From assembly GCA_907165135.1 (NCBI GenBank), contig OU015570.1:868001-932000 (forward strand): a stretch of DNA of 64,000 nt. The letters run 5' to 3'. A program made the translations under genes and the position numbers. Source of the DNA: Oikopleura dioica. Lineage: Eukaryota > Chordata > Appendicularia > Copelata > Oikopleuridae. Shown piece by piece: positions 42,775 to 53,214 of the stretch (position 1 is the first letter of the stretch; the number at the start of each line of letters is the position of its first letter). The notes under the pieces are model-generated. The model made no database searches. It was not told where the DNA came from and saw nothing but the letters and a program-made list of their open reading frames with translations.

Positions 42775-44899
42775 CCATTTTAAGGCCGATTTTCGGATGA
42801 CAGCGAATTTCAAAAAGGCCTTAAAATGGATATTTTATGTCTCGAATTGGATGACAAAAATTTTTTCATTCTTTGGAAAAAATGATGAATGAAGGTAATG
42901 GGGTTATCGGCGATAACTTATCGCATATTTATCTCGCTGAAGAAAGTATAAATCATGGACTTTTTCCAAATGTGTCCTTCGTATTGAACTCAAGGTGATT
43001 CTTTTTTCATTATTTCAAAAATAATATTCGAAAAACACGTCTGAAAAAAGATTAACATGACAAATGCTAAGAAAAAAGATATGAAGAGATTCTAGTGAAG
43101 ACCTCAAAGAGCAGTGACGTGGAGAAGGGTTGTGACTTCCAACCTTTCGGGATCCCGAATGTTTCGGGATTTCCCGAATCTTTCGGGATTGCCCGAATCT
43201 TTCGGGAGTTTTAATGAGGATAACGTTATAAAAAATGGCACAAATGCCGAATTAGGTCATTTAACTAACCAAAAGATAACTCTATCTGCCTTCGTCGAAT
43301 TCGATGGTCTAAGAAGGCCAGACAATTTATAACTGTTTAATTTGTAGTAAAAGAGAATGTGTGCGCTCCGCGCCTGTTTTATAGAGAACTTCATGAGTTA
43401 AAGGCTCCCATGAGCTCAGATTGTGCACCGATAAGTAGGTAAATCCTCTTTTCCGGCGCCAAAAAGCAGGTGTTTTCGAGTTTTGCGCGCTCTTACAATA
43501 AGTAAAATTCATCGGAACTTTTTCAAAATGGTATCAGCAGAAAAAATTTTTCCAGCTTTCAGAAAATATGTAATTTGCTACACTTAATTGAGAATTTTGC
43601 CATTTTCACAAAGCATTTCTATCGAAGGCTAATGCATAAGCGCGCTCATAGAAAAAGCCATATCTCGAGAAGTAGATAAGATATTGAAGATCTGAAAAAA
43701 GTTCGGAATCAGAATTTCCTAAATAAGAAGAAAAATTTGAGTCACCGAATTAGACAGTCTCGGCCTCGATCGTTGGGGACACCCTTAAATGATAAAATTT
43801 GCCATTTTTCGAAGAAAAATTTATCAAAAATTCTTACGCTTTACGGCAGGACATTTTTTTGCGTTTTAAAAATTTTTCAAGAGACTCCAACTGCATTTCA
43901 TTGGTATTGCAATCTACGGAAAAATTCTATTTTCTGATAGGTGAATCGTTTTGTGCACTCGTGTTCAAAAAATTCTGGAGCCAATTCTTTCTCCAAAATC
44001 GCTTCTCTGTCCAAGGTGTTCGATTCCCGACGAAAACACTATTTTTTCATTCATTTTTTATGTTGTTACGGTCGAGAATAAGAATCTTTTGAATAAAATA
44101 AAAGTCAAAATATATCATCCCAGAAAAATCCATTTTAAGGCCACTTTTCCGGGAAACCTTCGAAACTATTCTGCATGCAGAATAGTTCTGCAAAATGCAG
44201 AATAGTTTCGTCGAAAAAGGGCTTTTTCCGACAAAATAGTTCTGCATATATGATAAACGACTTTTTATAAAAAGAGGCGCGAGAGTAGAGAAAAGCGGCC
44301 ACCTTAAGAAATGAGTTCCCTACCAGAATTTGCGCGCAAGGGCCGAAGGCCCGCCGCATGCTTTCAAACAGTGGAATTTTGTCTCTAAATGAAGATCTTC
44401 TTTTAACACGATGCAGAATACAGTGAAAACCCATTTTAAGGCCCACCCTTTTAAGGCCACTTTTTCGGAAAATCTCCAAAATCTGTCATCCTAAAAATCC
44501 ACTTTAAGGGATCCCCCATTTGTCAAGTCTTTATGACGGGTGACTATGCGGTAATTTTAGAATCCCCGTGTTCTGAGGATCATTTTGATATATTATATGT
44601 CCCCCTTACGAGCATCTTTACCCAAAATTTCGACCCTCGAAAATCGTAAAAATGCATGTAATTTGTACTTGTAATTTGAAAATCGCAATTTTTTCGACTT
44701 TTCGATGTCATCGAAAATAGACGTGTAAGGGGTCTTTCGAACGCTTACAGTGCACTGAGAAAGTTTCTGATAACCGCATTCGGATTTTCGGCCATAATGG
44801 GGTTTTTCGCGAGTATCTATGTATTCAGCCCGCTTTTTCGAGGTGTTTCCCCTTATGAAAATTTTTTTTTTAATCCGAAAGTTACAGTTTCGCTTGTAA

Positions 44900-45341
44900 A
44901 AGCTAGTTATCATCGACTGTGTCTTCGGCCATTTTGAAGTCGATGGCTTAAAATTCAGTGTCAGCATTGTCTGTTTCTTGAACTTGAAGCATATCTTCCA
45001 TCTCCATCGGAGTCCAAGGACGTGTTTCATCAATTTGAAGCGGGGAGCTACGACTCGCCGAGTCATAGCTCTCCCATTTGAAGCGCCAGAAAATGCTCGA
45101 CTAATTCTTGTTTGTCCAGAATATTTTCTGCAACATCGAGATCTTCAAACTGCTCGATTTCTTCTCGAAAATAATTTTTTGAAGTAGTCCTTTGTTGATC
45201 CATGATCGCTTGAAGATTGCTGGGTTCAAGTGCGTGAAGATTTCGATGGGGATTTTTGATCCATTTCTGATTTGTTGGCAGAAAAATATTTTTGAAAGAA
45301 TGAAAGAAAGAATCATCAAGAGTCCAATTTAAAGAACACAT
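44900..45341 (-). pseudogene. Transposase C-terminal relic (Tigger/Jerky-like)
   Basis: Minus strand: NIFLPTNQKWIKNPHRNLHA then EQFEDLDVAENIL and ELVEHFLALQ, the last shared with element C. The 33-bp palindrome interrupts it. Beyond the interruption another frame continues DETRPWTPMEMEDM and AIDFKMAEDTVDDN to a stop near 44915. The inverted copy at 56182-56424 lacks the part after LDKQE. Confidence 0.6.
45043..45075. mobile_element. 33-bp palindromic insertion with 10-bp duplication
   Basis: GGGAGCTACGACTC..GAGTCATAGCTCTCCC sits between two copies of ATTTGAAGCG (45033-45042, 45076-45085). Homologous transposase tails at 10340 and 29440 have the single, uninterrupted target. Confidence 0.75.
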
Positions 45342-45360
45342 TTTGAATCATACTTGGTTC

Positions 45361-47681
45361 CAGGGCTGGTAAATTAGCGCACTATTTTCTCTCGAAGAAA
45401 AAATTAGCGCACTAATTTTTTAGAGACATTTTCGCGTCTTTCGCGCCTTTAGTGCACTAAAATGACACTAATTTTTCCTCTTGGGGAAATTAGTGACTTT
45501 TCGAGAGCTGATCAGCACTAAAGACGCGAAAAAGAGGCTCATTTTCATCATCCAATAGGCTCTTCCCGGATGATAGTTTCATGGAAGACGATTTTGATCA
45601 GGGAAGAATTTCTTCAAACTGAAACTGCTAGATATATAAAAATCAATGCATCGTTAATATGACACAATTTAATTTTAAAAAATTACTTATTTAGTAACAA
45701 ATAAGTTGAAAAGAATAAAAGTCAACTTTTGTTGGAAATTCTTTTGTCGAGTTAAATGATGAGGTAAGATAAGCTTTCCTAGGGTCCCTAGCCTAGGGAG
45801 GTCCTCTCCTAATTTTTTTATCGCAGGGCCATCCGCAGCTGGATCTTCCTGCTTTTCTTCATTTTTGCCTTTCTTCTTCTTGTCGTTGTCCGACAACTTC
45901 TCCTCAACAGTCTCTGAAGCTAGAGCAGCCTTGACTAATACTTTCTACTTTCGTGGTCTTAAGAGCTCTTCTCAGTATCTTTATTCAGTATCTTTATTCA
46001 TAGAATCATATTTATTTGATAATTTAGAAGGGAGGGCTCCTCCTCAATTCACGCTTACTTCCTTGATTTTTAATTTAAGGGTAGAACATGAAATCGGCGC
46101 GTGGCGCCTCGCTCGCTCAGCGCCCCGCCGTGCCCTACTTTTCAGAATGCCCTAAAATCGGAACGGATAAAGCTTTTCAAAAATTTCTTCGGATTTCAGA
46201 TTATCAAAGCCTTTACTTTTCACAGATCAAAAATGAGCAGAATCGTCAAAGAATAAGTTGGAGAAAATGACATGAGTTGGTTAAACTCTATCTCCTCTCG
46301 CAATTTTTATCCGATTTTTCAAATTTAGATAGGTCGAAAGTGCTCCGTTAGACCTAAAATTTCGTAGTCTCAGAATTAATTTTGAACCTCCCTAAAGTTC
46401 CACACGGCTTCTCAAAACAAGTGCTCTCACGCCGCGCCGCTTCTTCTCTCGCGCTGCGCGCCTCACGACGGTGCAGCTCTCATTTCAAAAGCTCATATAT
46501 AATTCCATAAAGCTTCAAAATTAATTCTGAGACTACGAAATTTTAGGTCTAACGGAGCACTTTCGACCTATCTAAATTTGAAAAAATCGGATAAGAATTG
46601 CGAGAGGAGATAGAGTTTAACCAACTCATGTCATTTTCTCCAACTTATTCTTTGACGATTCTGCTCATTTTTGATCTGTGAAAAGTAAAGGCTTTGATAA
46701 TCTGAAATCCGAAGAAATTTTTGAAAAGCTTTATCCGTTCCGATTTAAGGGCATTCTGAAAAGTAGGGCACGGCGGGGCGCTGGGCGAGCGAGGAGCCGC
46801 GCGCCGATTTCATGTTCTACCCTTAAGGGGCGTGTTGCGGGTTTTCCAACACTGTTGATAACTGCTAATGAAGAACTCCCAAAGTTTTTTAGTTTTCTAG
46901 GATATAGGCTATCATATAGCATTGTAAGTTTTTGAGTAAAATGTATTTGGAGGAAATCTCAAATCTGTTTTCTGAATTACAAGATAAGCATGAACTTGGG
47001 AGAAGATCTCCCTTCTGGATTATAAAATAAATTTGATTTTGTTAATAAAGAATCATATCAACAATTCGCACAAGGCTCCTCCAGCTGCAGACTTTTGAGG
47101 ACACCGAAATTAGTCGAACAATGACAAGAAAAAGATTGACAAGAAAGGGAAAAAGCAGGAATAACAAGCTGCGGATGGCCCTTCAATAAAAAAAATTAGG
47201 GAGAAGACCTCCCTAAGAAAGCTTATCTTAGGCTAAAAGTCTAAGCTTATCATTCAAATCAAGCACAAAAAGAGTTGCAAACAAAAGTTGAATTGTTTTT
47301 CTCTATATAATATAGCCTATATTATATAGGCTATATTTGTTACTTTATATTTATAAAGAAAATTAACAAATCAATTGACAAAGTCTTTTTGACTTTATAT
47401 TAAAATTCACGCCCTCAATTACCCAATCCACTTTATTGAAACCAAACTTTTGAATTTCTAATATTAGCGAAGTTTGAAATTCTCAAACTTACGTATTCTT
47501 TAGAATTAAAGAGCCCGCGCTCATTGGCGGGCCAATCAGCAGCCCTTATTTTCGACACTTTTCGAGACACACGCGAAAGAGACGCGAAAGTCGCTAAAGT
47601 CTCGACAAAATTAATTCGCGCACTAATTTTAGTGCACTAAAATTTTTCGACAGATTTTAGGACGCGAATTTACCAGCCCTG
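45361..47681. mobile_element. 2.3-kb hAT-like foldback element
   Basis: Ends CAGGGCTGGTAAATT and complement; CTTGGTTC at 45353-45360 and 47682-47689. The empty site is intact at 56163 and, slightly diverged, at 11022. The halves pair over much of their length: 45770-45840 with 47155-47225, and 46074-46384 with 46507-46828. No transposase; short Lys-rich frames only. Confidence 0.85.
46074..46828. repeat. ~310-bp-arm hairpin inside the hAT-like element
   Basis: GTAGAACATGAAATCGGCGC is mirrored at about 46803-46822, and pairing continues inward to GAATTAATTTTGAA / TTCAAAATTAATTC, leaving a 122-base GC-richer loop. Near-perfect arms suggest recent gene conversion or snap-back copying. Confidence 0.8.
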
Positions 47682-48286
47682 CTTGGTTCGGGCGATAGAA
47701 ACATGCGGTAGACTCGGGCCTTCCTCTATAAGCCCTTATGATTCATTTTTGTCCCAAAAATATGGGAAAATTTGTTGTCATCCGACGAAAGGCAAAAAAT
47801 ATCCATTTTAAGGCCACTTTTGAAATTCGCTGTCATCCAAAAAGGGGCCTTAAAATGGGTTTTCACTGTAGTTCTCTCTCGGCCTCGATCGTTGGGGACA
47901 CCCTTAAGCCCTTTTAGGGCTTCAAAGTATATTTTGGAGCACACTCAAATGCTCGGCATGCTCATTTGCTCGGGCGCTCGATTGCTCGGGCGCTCAAATG
48001 CTCGGACGCGAGTGAAAGAGTGTCCAAAGCGAATGAGCGTTTGATTTAATTGGTCGAAAATTAGCGCGAGAATATTTCTCCGAAAATAAACAATTAAAAG
48101 TGATCATCAGCGTATAATCACTCTAGATGCTGCATTTTCTAAATATACGCTAAAATGACTCATTGTATGATCATCTTAACAATTCCGGACAATAATTAAA
48201 TAACACTTGATGACTTATTGAAAAAAATAATGTTCATTTTCATTTCTTCCCGGTGATTACTTGTTTTTGAAATTGTTTCGAATTTA

Positions 48287-48948
48287 CAGTTTTTTCCTCT
48301 TTTGTGGACCCCAAGTTTGTGGACATTTTTTCCATTTTAAGGCCTTTAACCCGTTAACAGGCGCGTGGCTGTCTCACGGCCACGCAGCCTTTCGAGAGCG
48401 ATTATATAGGAATAACTCTAGTTTTTATCAAAAACAAAACAAAAAGATGTAGGAGAATGAGAAGACGCTTCTAAATCATTTTTTACCCTTGGAATTAGTT
48501 TTTCTCGTCCCTATTTCTCAGAAAACACCGTAAGGTGCGTGGACTTTAGACTGCCACGCGCCCGTTAACGCATAAGATCGGATGCCCAGTTAACGGGTTA
48601 AGTGGGACACTTTATAAAAGATGCTGTTCCAAGTTTGTGGACATTTTTTCGCGGAAAGAAATAAAAAAGACAATTTTTTTGTGGTGAGATTAATTCTAGC
48701 TAATCAAGATCGAGTTGCTCATTGTTTACGAAAAAACAAAATTAAAGGTTGAACTAGAGACAAAGGGGCCTTTGTCAGTCTTTCAGGAGCATAAATGCAA
48801 AGTCTAGAAAACCATTCGGCGTACTCAAATCTCGAAAAAAATTTAATCGATTTCGATGGGACATTTTTTCGGAAGACGTTGCCCAAGTTTGTGGACATTT
48901 TTCGAAAATTTTGGGACAAAAAATGTCCACAAAAGAGGAAAAGAACTG
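48287..48948. mobile_element. MITE of the CAGTT..AACTG family, itself interrupted
   Basis: TA-flanked; matches 20993-21964 outside the two different insertions. The outer sequence is nearly identical to 24088-24493. Confidence 0.85.
48350..48597. mobile_element. 248-bp TTAA insertion (CCCGTTAAC ends)
   Basis: TTAA at 48346-48349 and 48598-48601; ends CCCGTTAAC and GTTAACGGG. It uses the very same TTAA of the host MITE as the unrelated 550-bp element at 21057. Confidence 0.8.
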
Positions 48949-49003
48949 TATTTCGATAAAACCCTAAGAATTAACACCACTAAGTCATGATTTATGTCCT
49001 GTA

Positions 49004-49402
49004 CAGTAGCCGGAGTCCAAAATAAGGGACACCAAGATAAGGGACTTTTTGACGAAAAATGCCGAAAATCTGCGCCTCAAAAAAATCTAATTTAAGGGAC
49101 TTTTTCAGACGAGAAAATTTCTTTTATTCAATCGACAGCAGATAAAGGAAATCAGTTGCTTGTATATTTTAGATTTTTTGAAAAATTAAGTGATCTGTGA
49201 TTAAAAATACGTAAACGCTCCAGAAGCTGGATTCGTAGAGATGGAAACAGCATTTTCAGCTTCTTCAAAAGCAAAAAACTGCTCTAGAAGATTTTTGTGA
49301 AAAATTTCGCTGCGCCCGGAAATTTTCCTTCATGACCCGATTAAAGGGACTATTTTCGACAATTTGTGGACCAAAAAAGTCCCATATTTTGGACTCCGGC
49401 TG
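49004..49402. mobile_element. 399-bp MITE (CAGTAGCCGGAGTCC)
   Basis: TA-flanked; ends CAGTAGCCGGAGTCCAAAAT and ATTTTGGACTCCGGCTG. GGGAC and GTCCC half-sites inside. pogo/mariner-type. Confidence 0.8.
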
Positions 49403-49533
49403 TATAACATTTTTCATCGTCGACCAATAAAATCAAACACTCATTCGCTTGGACACTCTTTCGCTCGTGTCCGTGCAAAAGAGCGTCCCGAGCATTTGAG
49501 CGCCCGAGCAAATGAGCGCGCCGAGCATATGAG

Positions 49534-50094
49534 TAGGGTCCACGCTCAAATAATAGGGAGACACTGAATTGTGCCGCTTGCGCCGCCCACCATCGCCCGG
49601 TCTCGCCGGATCCGAAGATATTTCGTCTTTCAAAAGCGGTTAAGTCAGATTTTCATGTCAACTAAGTAATTCTGACATATTTATATTGTCTTAAAATTAA
49701 AAAAGGTAAACCTATAATTAAGGGTGCAAGTAGAGAAATTCTCAACAAAACTCAGATTTCGGCATAAAATCACTAATTAATTGAGCACGCGACGGGCCAG
49801 AGGCCCTTACGCGCGCATTTTCTGGTAGAGAACTCATTGGGTTGGCGGGGCCCAACTCTCGCTCTTGTTCAGAATTCTTTCTTAGGTCATGGTTGAGTCG
49901 GATGAGAGCCGGGTTGGTTCGGACCGGGCGACGCTGGGCGGCGCAGGGCTGCGCAAGGCTACGCAGGGCGGCACAATTCAGTCCCCTCCCCAAAAAAGCT
50001 ACCCGAAATAATGCTCGTATGATTCTCAAAATTAGATATGTGAAACAACTGTAATTAACAAGCGTTTTGACCCTTTTTGCAAAAATCCGGTTAC
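49534..50094. other. No gene; contains the GC-rich module
   Basis: 49785-49865 is the inverted relative of 30474-30565 (GTAGAGAACTCATTGGGTTGG). GC-rich GCGGCGCAGGGCTGCGC tandem bits at 49925-49975. Confidence 0.4.
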
Positions 50095-50186
50095 CTCCGG
50101 TTCGCCAGGAAATCTACGATTTGCCAGGAAGGTATTTTTCTTTCCTGGCGGACCGTATGTCTGTTCTAGAAACTTCAATCGTGGAC

Positions 50187-50355
50187 TTTTTTACGGCGCC
50201 TATGACTCATTAAAAAAAGGAAAGTCAAGGCCACGTTGCAGGATCGACTTTCCCCATTGGATTTGAACTCGCACATCTAGAGAAAGTATGCGTTGCGCTC
50301 GCTTGCTTTCCTTTTTTTATGAGTCATAGCCGCCGTAAAAAAAGTCCACGATGGT
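50187..50355. mobile_element. ~169-bp MITE with a tRNA-like B box
   Basis: Ends TCGTGGACTTTTTTACGGCG and complement. The body contains, on the minus strand, GTGCGAGTTCAAATCC, a pol III B-box-like sequence, but no matching T stem or A box. Not a tRNA gene. Confidence 0.5.
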
Positions 50356-50504
50356 TGATTGTTTGCTAAAATTATGAAATATATTGATTGAGTTTTTATG
50401 AAAAAAGGGTTAGGGTATAATTGATTCCCAACGATTCAAGTTTTTGACATTGATTGATAGACTTTTCTATAAAAAGGGTAAGGGTTAAATTGATTCCCAA
50501 CGAT

Positions 50505-50724
50505 TCAACTCTCGAACTCATCACTATCAGTTTGAAATGGGGCTTCGATGATAGTATCTTTTGACCTCAAACGACCCATTCTCCCTGGCGAACTCGATGG
50601 AGAAATATAACTTTCATCATTTTCTCCCAGTATTTCATAAAACAGTGCGTCTGGCACTGTACTAAGGTCTTCTTCGTCTTCTAATATTTCTAAAACCTCC
50701 GCATCTGGAATTAAATTCTGCTTT
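50505..50724 (-). pseudogene. Acidic C-terminal protein fragment (unknown)
   Basis: An open minus-strand stretch, IPDAEVLEILEDEEDLS then FYEILGENDESYISPSS, ends at DEFES and a stop. Upstream, in another frame, is DDAVSEEDWESQ. Asp/Glu- and Ser-rich with no fold I recognise. Enclosed by the TIR element above, so likely part of its lost protein. Confidence 0.35.
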
Positions 50725-50934
50725 TAAAAATTCATCTCAACTTCAACTGACTCTCCCAATCTTCTTCTGAAACTGCATCATCGATAGGCTATCGACGATA
50801 GCGCACCGTTGAAGCACCGACTTTCTGACAGATAGATCGTTCTAGAGAGACCAAAAATGACATACGGTTCGCCAGGAAAAAATGGAATTTTTTCTTTCCT
50901 GGCGAACCGTATGTGATGGAGCATTTCCTGGCGA

Positions 50935-51210
50935 ACCGAAGGTCTCCCAAAAAATCTATAAAGGGATTGAAAAATAATGAGGCCGCAAAGTGGGCAAAAA
51001 TGCAAAATCACCCAAGATCGCGCGTTTTTTTAAATTAAAAATTATAAAAAAATGTTATTTTGTATTCTTAATTCGAATCTTAAATCATTTTTTTGGAGGA
51101 TGGCCTAAATTTTACGAAATTGACAATTTTTCGTAAATTCTGAGCCATTTTTCAGAGCGCGCGGCCCGATGCCCCAGGCGCTCCAAGGGTGTCCACAAAG
51201 AAAACAAACT
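50935..51210 (-). repeat. Dispersed repeat, inverted relative of 3843-4112
   Basis: See 3843-4112: AATGAGGCCGCAAAGTGGGC, GGAGGATGGCCTAAATTTTA and GCGCTCCAAGGGTGTCC correspond in reverse order. Confidence 0.5.
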
Positions 51211-51506
51211 AGAGTGCTGTCTGGCGCTTCAGCTAACTCAAGTAAGCCTAATAAAAATGGCCCTTGAATCATAAATATTGAGAATTTATTTAAATCTAAG
51301 CCCAAGAAATATAGACAAATGTCTAAATTTTATAAAAGAAATCAACAACGACTAGATAATAAATAATTATTAATAATAGAGAATGATTCTTTCTGTCCTT
51401 TTTCATTCGTTCTATTAAACGATTTTCCGACAATTTTTGAATCCCATAATTTCCGTTTTTGAAAGAAATTTCCGAAAGTCAATATTTCCAATCTCCTTTA
51501 TTTTAG
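51211..51506. other. AT-rich, no feature
   Basis: Nothing recognisable apart from a pyrimidine-rich tract ending TTTTAG at 51506, which reads as a splice acceptor. Confidence 0.4.
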
Positions 51507-51849
51507 AATAATAATAATCGTCATCGGCGCGCACATGCCGTCAAACTTTTGGATCTTTCTTTGGAGCAGAGAATTTTCCAACAGAAAGAATTGTAGAAGG
51601 CTTACAGGTAATTTAAAAATCAAAGCATTCTTTCTTTATCAGTTTTTGTGAGAGCAAAGGAGCGGAATTACCACCCTGATGCACCAGAAGGAGATGTAGA
51701 GAAATTTAAGAAAATCGGAGAAGACATTGATGAAACGAAAAGTTAATGATGCTCTCAATGTTCTGATGGGGCTGAAAATTGTTTACAAAGAAAGAAATAA
51801 AGAGAAGACGATTTCTTGGGTCGACCTGCAAAATCAAGTTCTTTTAAAG
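51507..51849 (+). pseudogene. Fused exon relics: J-domain piece then DP/TFDP-like piece
   Basis: Exon 51507-51607, a 35-base GT-AG intron, then exon 51643-51849 ending at a GTAATT donor. The second exon begins RAKERNYHPDAPEGDVEKF, the HPD loop and third helix of a J domain. The first exon can give helix-I-like KLLDLSLEQRIFQQKEL, but with a TAG and out of phase. From about 51727, in another frame, comes KRKVNDALNVLMGLKIVYKE then ISWVDLQ. That matches the winged-helix end of DP proteins (E2F partners; family RRRVYDALNVLMAM). The two pieces belong to unrelated genes and are joined in different frames, so no single protein results. Confidence 0.5.
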
Positions 51850-52001
51850 GTAATTTCTATAATTCCACAAGGTCTCATAGAAAACAAACAATATAAGTCA
51901 TTTTTCCGATCAGTTCTTTATTTAAAATCATCGTTGATTCTAGAAACATGGTAATAGCGAAGAAGATTAACGAATTAATCATATTCATAGTCTTCATGGC
52001 G

Positions 52002-52403
52002 CTAAGGAATGATAATTCTTTTCTTTCTTTGCGGCTCCTTCAAATTCTCAGCACTAAATTTGAATTCAAAAAAATTTTTTGTTTTATTTGAGCCCTCAAT
52101 TTCATTGAATATTGATTTATCCACTGCTTCAGGATGAGCTGTCTCGACATTTGACTTATTTGGTAGCGGGTCATCAGAATGAGCTCGTTTTCTTGGTTGA
52201 GAAATTTCAGAATTGAACTGAAAATTGTTTGGAAATTTAAGAGTTAACGAAAGCCATACCTTATCAATGTACAATATTCGAGTCTTTTCGACATCAAAAT
52301 CAGTTGGAGATTCTCCAGAACACAATGCCGTTACAATACCAAGTGCTGCGATATGAGAATTTTCTTTCGAGATTTGCTTATTAATTTTAGCTTTAAATTT
52401 CAT
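52002..52403 (-). CDS. Small protein of unknown function with one probable intron
   Basis: ATG at 52403. Codons MKFKAKINKQISKENSHI, then ALGIVTALCSGESPTDFD, then a probable 41-base intron starting GTATGGCTTTCG (about 52220-52261), continuing FNSEISQPRKRAHSDD and a basic tail RKKRIIIP to the stop. The frame is also open if unspliced. Middle and tail are hydrophilic; PRKRAH and RKKR could be nuclear-localisation-like. Not recognised. It lies inside the fragment mosaic, so it may also be a piece of a larger gene. Confidence 0.4.
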   Translation of the reverse strand: MKFKAKINKQISKENSHIAALGIVTALCSGESPTDFDVEKTRILYIDKVWLSLTLKFPNNFQFNSEISQPRKRAHSDDPLPNKSNVETAHPEAVDKSIFNEIEGSNKTKNFFEFKFSAENLKEPQRKKRIIIP

Positions 52404-52449
52404 TAATTCTTTATACGGTATAAATTATACCTAATTCTAAAATTGTCGA

Positions 52450-52667
52450 ACTGGGAGACTTTTGAGGGGTTATCATTAAAGCTGCCCCTAACCCTAACCC
52501 TAACCCTGCGCCCCCGGGACCCCCACCTAAGGCCTAAATCAGGGGCTTCGCCCCGAACCCCCTTAAGAGCCCCCAGCCCCTAACCCTAAACACTAGCCCA
52601 AATTCTAGAGTCTCCTATTGACCGCAGTTTGCGTAAGAATTGAGCTGGGAGGAAAAAGTCTCCCAGT
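52450..52667. mobile_element. 218-bp inverted-repeat element containing telomere-type repeats
   Basis: ACTGGGAGACTTTT at the left and AAAAGTCTCCCAGT at the right. Inside are (CCCTAA)3-4 at about 52486-52507 and further CCCCTAACCCTAAAC at about 52575, with C-rich sequence between. No target duplication seen. Confidence 0.6.
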
Positions 52668-52763
52668 GACCGCATATCACCACTTGTGGCACAGCTGGAC
52701 CTGCTTGCTCTTCTTCTGCTTCTTTCCTTCGACGATCAAGAATCACTGTAGACTTAGTTTGTG

Positions 52764-53138
52764 TTATTTTTTTCGGTCCCTAAATAATAAACTATCATCA
52801 GTTCGGATTTCTTTGATCGCGCGTACAAAATAAGGCGTTCTATCGGTTTCTTTGATGAATTTTTCAAAAGCGTCAGTGTCAAAGAGCATCTTTTTCGCAT
52901 TATTGTTAGCGAAATAAATTGACTTCAGCTGAAGAAGAAGAATAATTTTTCTAGTATTAAAATCACTTTTTTCTTCCATCTTTTTCTTGAACTCGGAGAT
53001 TTTGGTGAAACGCATAAGCATGGTAAGTTTTCTAGTTCTTCTTTGCTGGGAGAAAAGGCTTTCATTTTCGGATAGATCAGCTTCGATTTGGCGCCTTTCC
53101 GTATAAATTCCGCGAAGAAATTCAATAATTCTACTCAT
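52764..53138 (-). CDS. Small helical protein of unknown function
   Basis: ATG at 53138 opens 124 codons: MSRIIEFLRGIYTERRQIEA, Lys/Glu-rich middle (SEFKKKMEEKSDFNTR), then FDTDAFEKFIKETDRTPYFV to a stop at 52764. Charge-rich and mostly helical by composition. A further exon-like stretch, LDRRRKEAEEEQAG.., lies downstream on the same strand at 52680-52750, so the gene may extend by splicing. I do not recognise the family. Confidence 0.4.
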   Translation of the reverse strand: MSRIIEFLRGIYTERRQIEADLSENESLFSQQRRTRKLTMLMRFTKISEFKKKMEEKSDFNTRKIILLLQLKSIYFANNNAKKMLFDTDAFEKFIKETDRTPYFVRAIKEIRTDDSLLFRDRKK

Positions 53139-53214
53139 TGAATTTACTTTCGAAAAGCCAACTCCTTCCAGCTTGGAATGCTATAAATTAATATTGAATT
53201 TTAGTTCTACTTGG

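Larger units (their letters stand above)
42775..47868 (+). mobile_element. Composite CAGTG-ended unit, left arm of a large inverted pair
   Basis: Starts TA-CAGTGATAACCCATTTT at 42775, has a second CAGTGAAAACC start at 44421 and ends GGGTTTTCACTG-TA at 47868. The same two-part unit occurs inverted at 55985-58728 with nearly identical interior (for example 43114-43512 versus 57373-57771), minus two deletions. Interior frames are shared by both copies but show no known family, apart from transposase relics near 45.1 kb. 44160-44250 has AGAATAGTTCTGC units. Confidence 0.8.
47941..49533. mobile_element. Inverted-repeat element with GCTCGGGCGCTC arms, containing nested MITEs
   Basis: Arms 47941-48056 and 49423-49533 are inverted (GAATGAGCGTTTGATTT and complement; CGAGCAAATGAGCG repeats). 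Between them sit two MITEs, one of which contains a third. Terminal duplication not resolved. Confidence 0.65.
50095..50945. mobile_element. Element with CGGTTCGCCAGGAAAT ends
   Basis: CCTCCGGTTCGCCAGGAAAT at the left and its near complement at 50930-50945; more CCAGGAAA half-sites inside both ends. Encloses a small acidic reading frame and a nested MITE. Target duplication not identified. Confidence 0.55.

Noticed and set aside
43114-43512. ORFs present in both arms of the inverted pair
   Set aside because: Conserved only because the arms are duplicates; no family feature and GGGATCCCGAAT-type repeats in the DNA.
44593-45066. 157-codon minus-strand ORF
   Set aside because: Out of frame with the transposase-like codons that run through the same DNA; low-complexity basic composition.
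45687-46270. Lys-rich and other ORFs inside the hAT-like foldback
   Set aside because: They lie in the inverted arms, lack transposase motifs and have no counterpart elsewhere.
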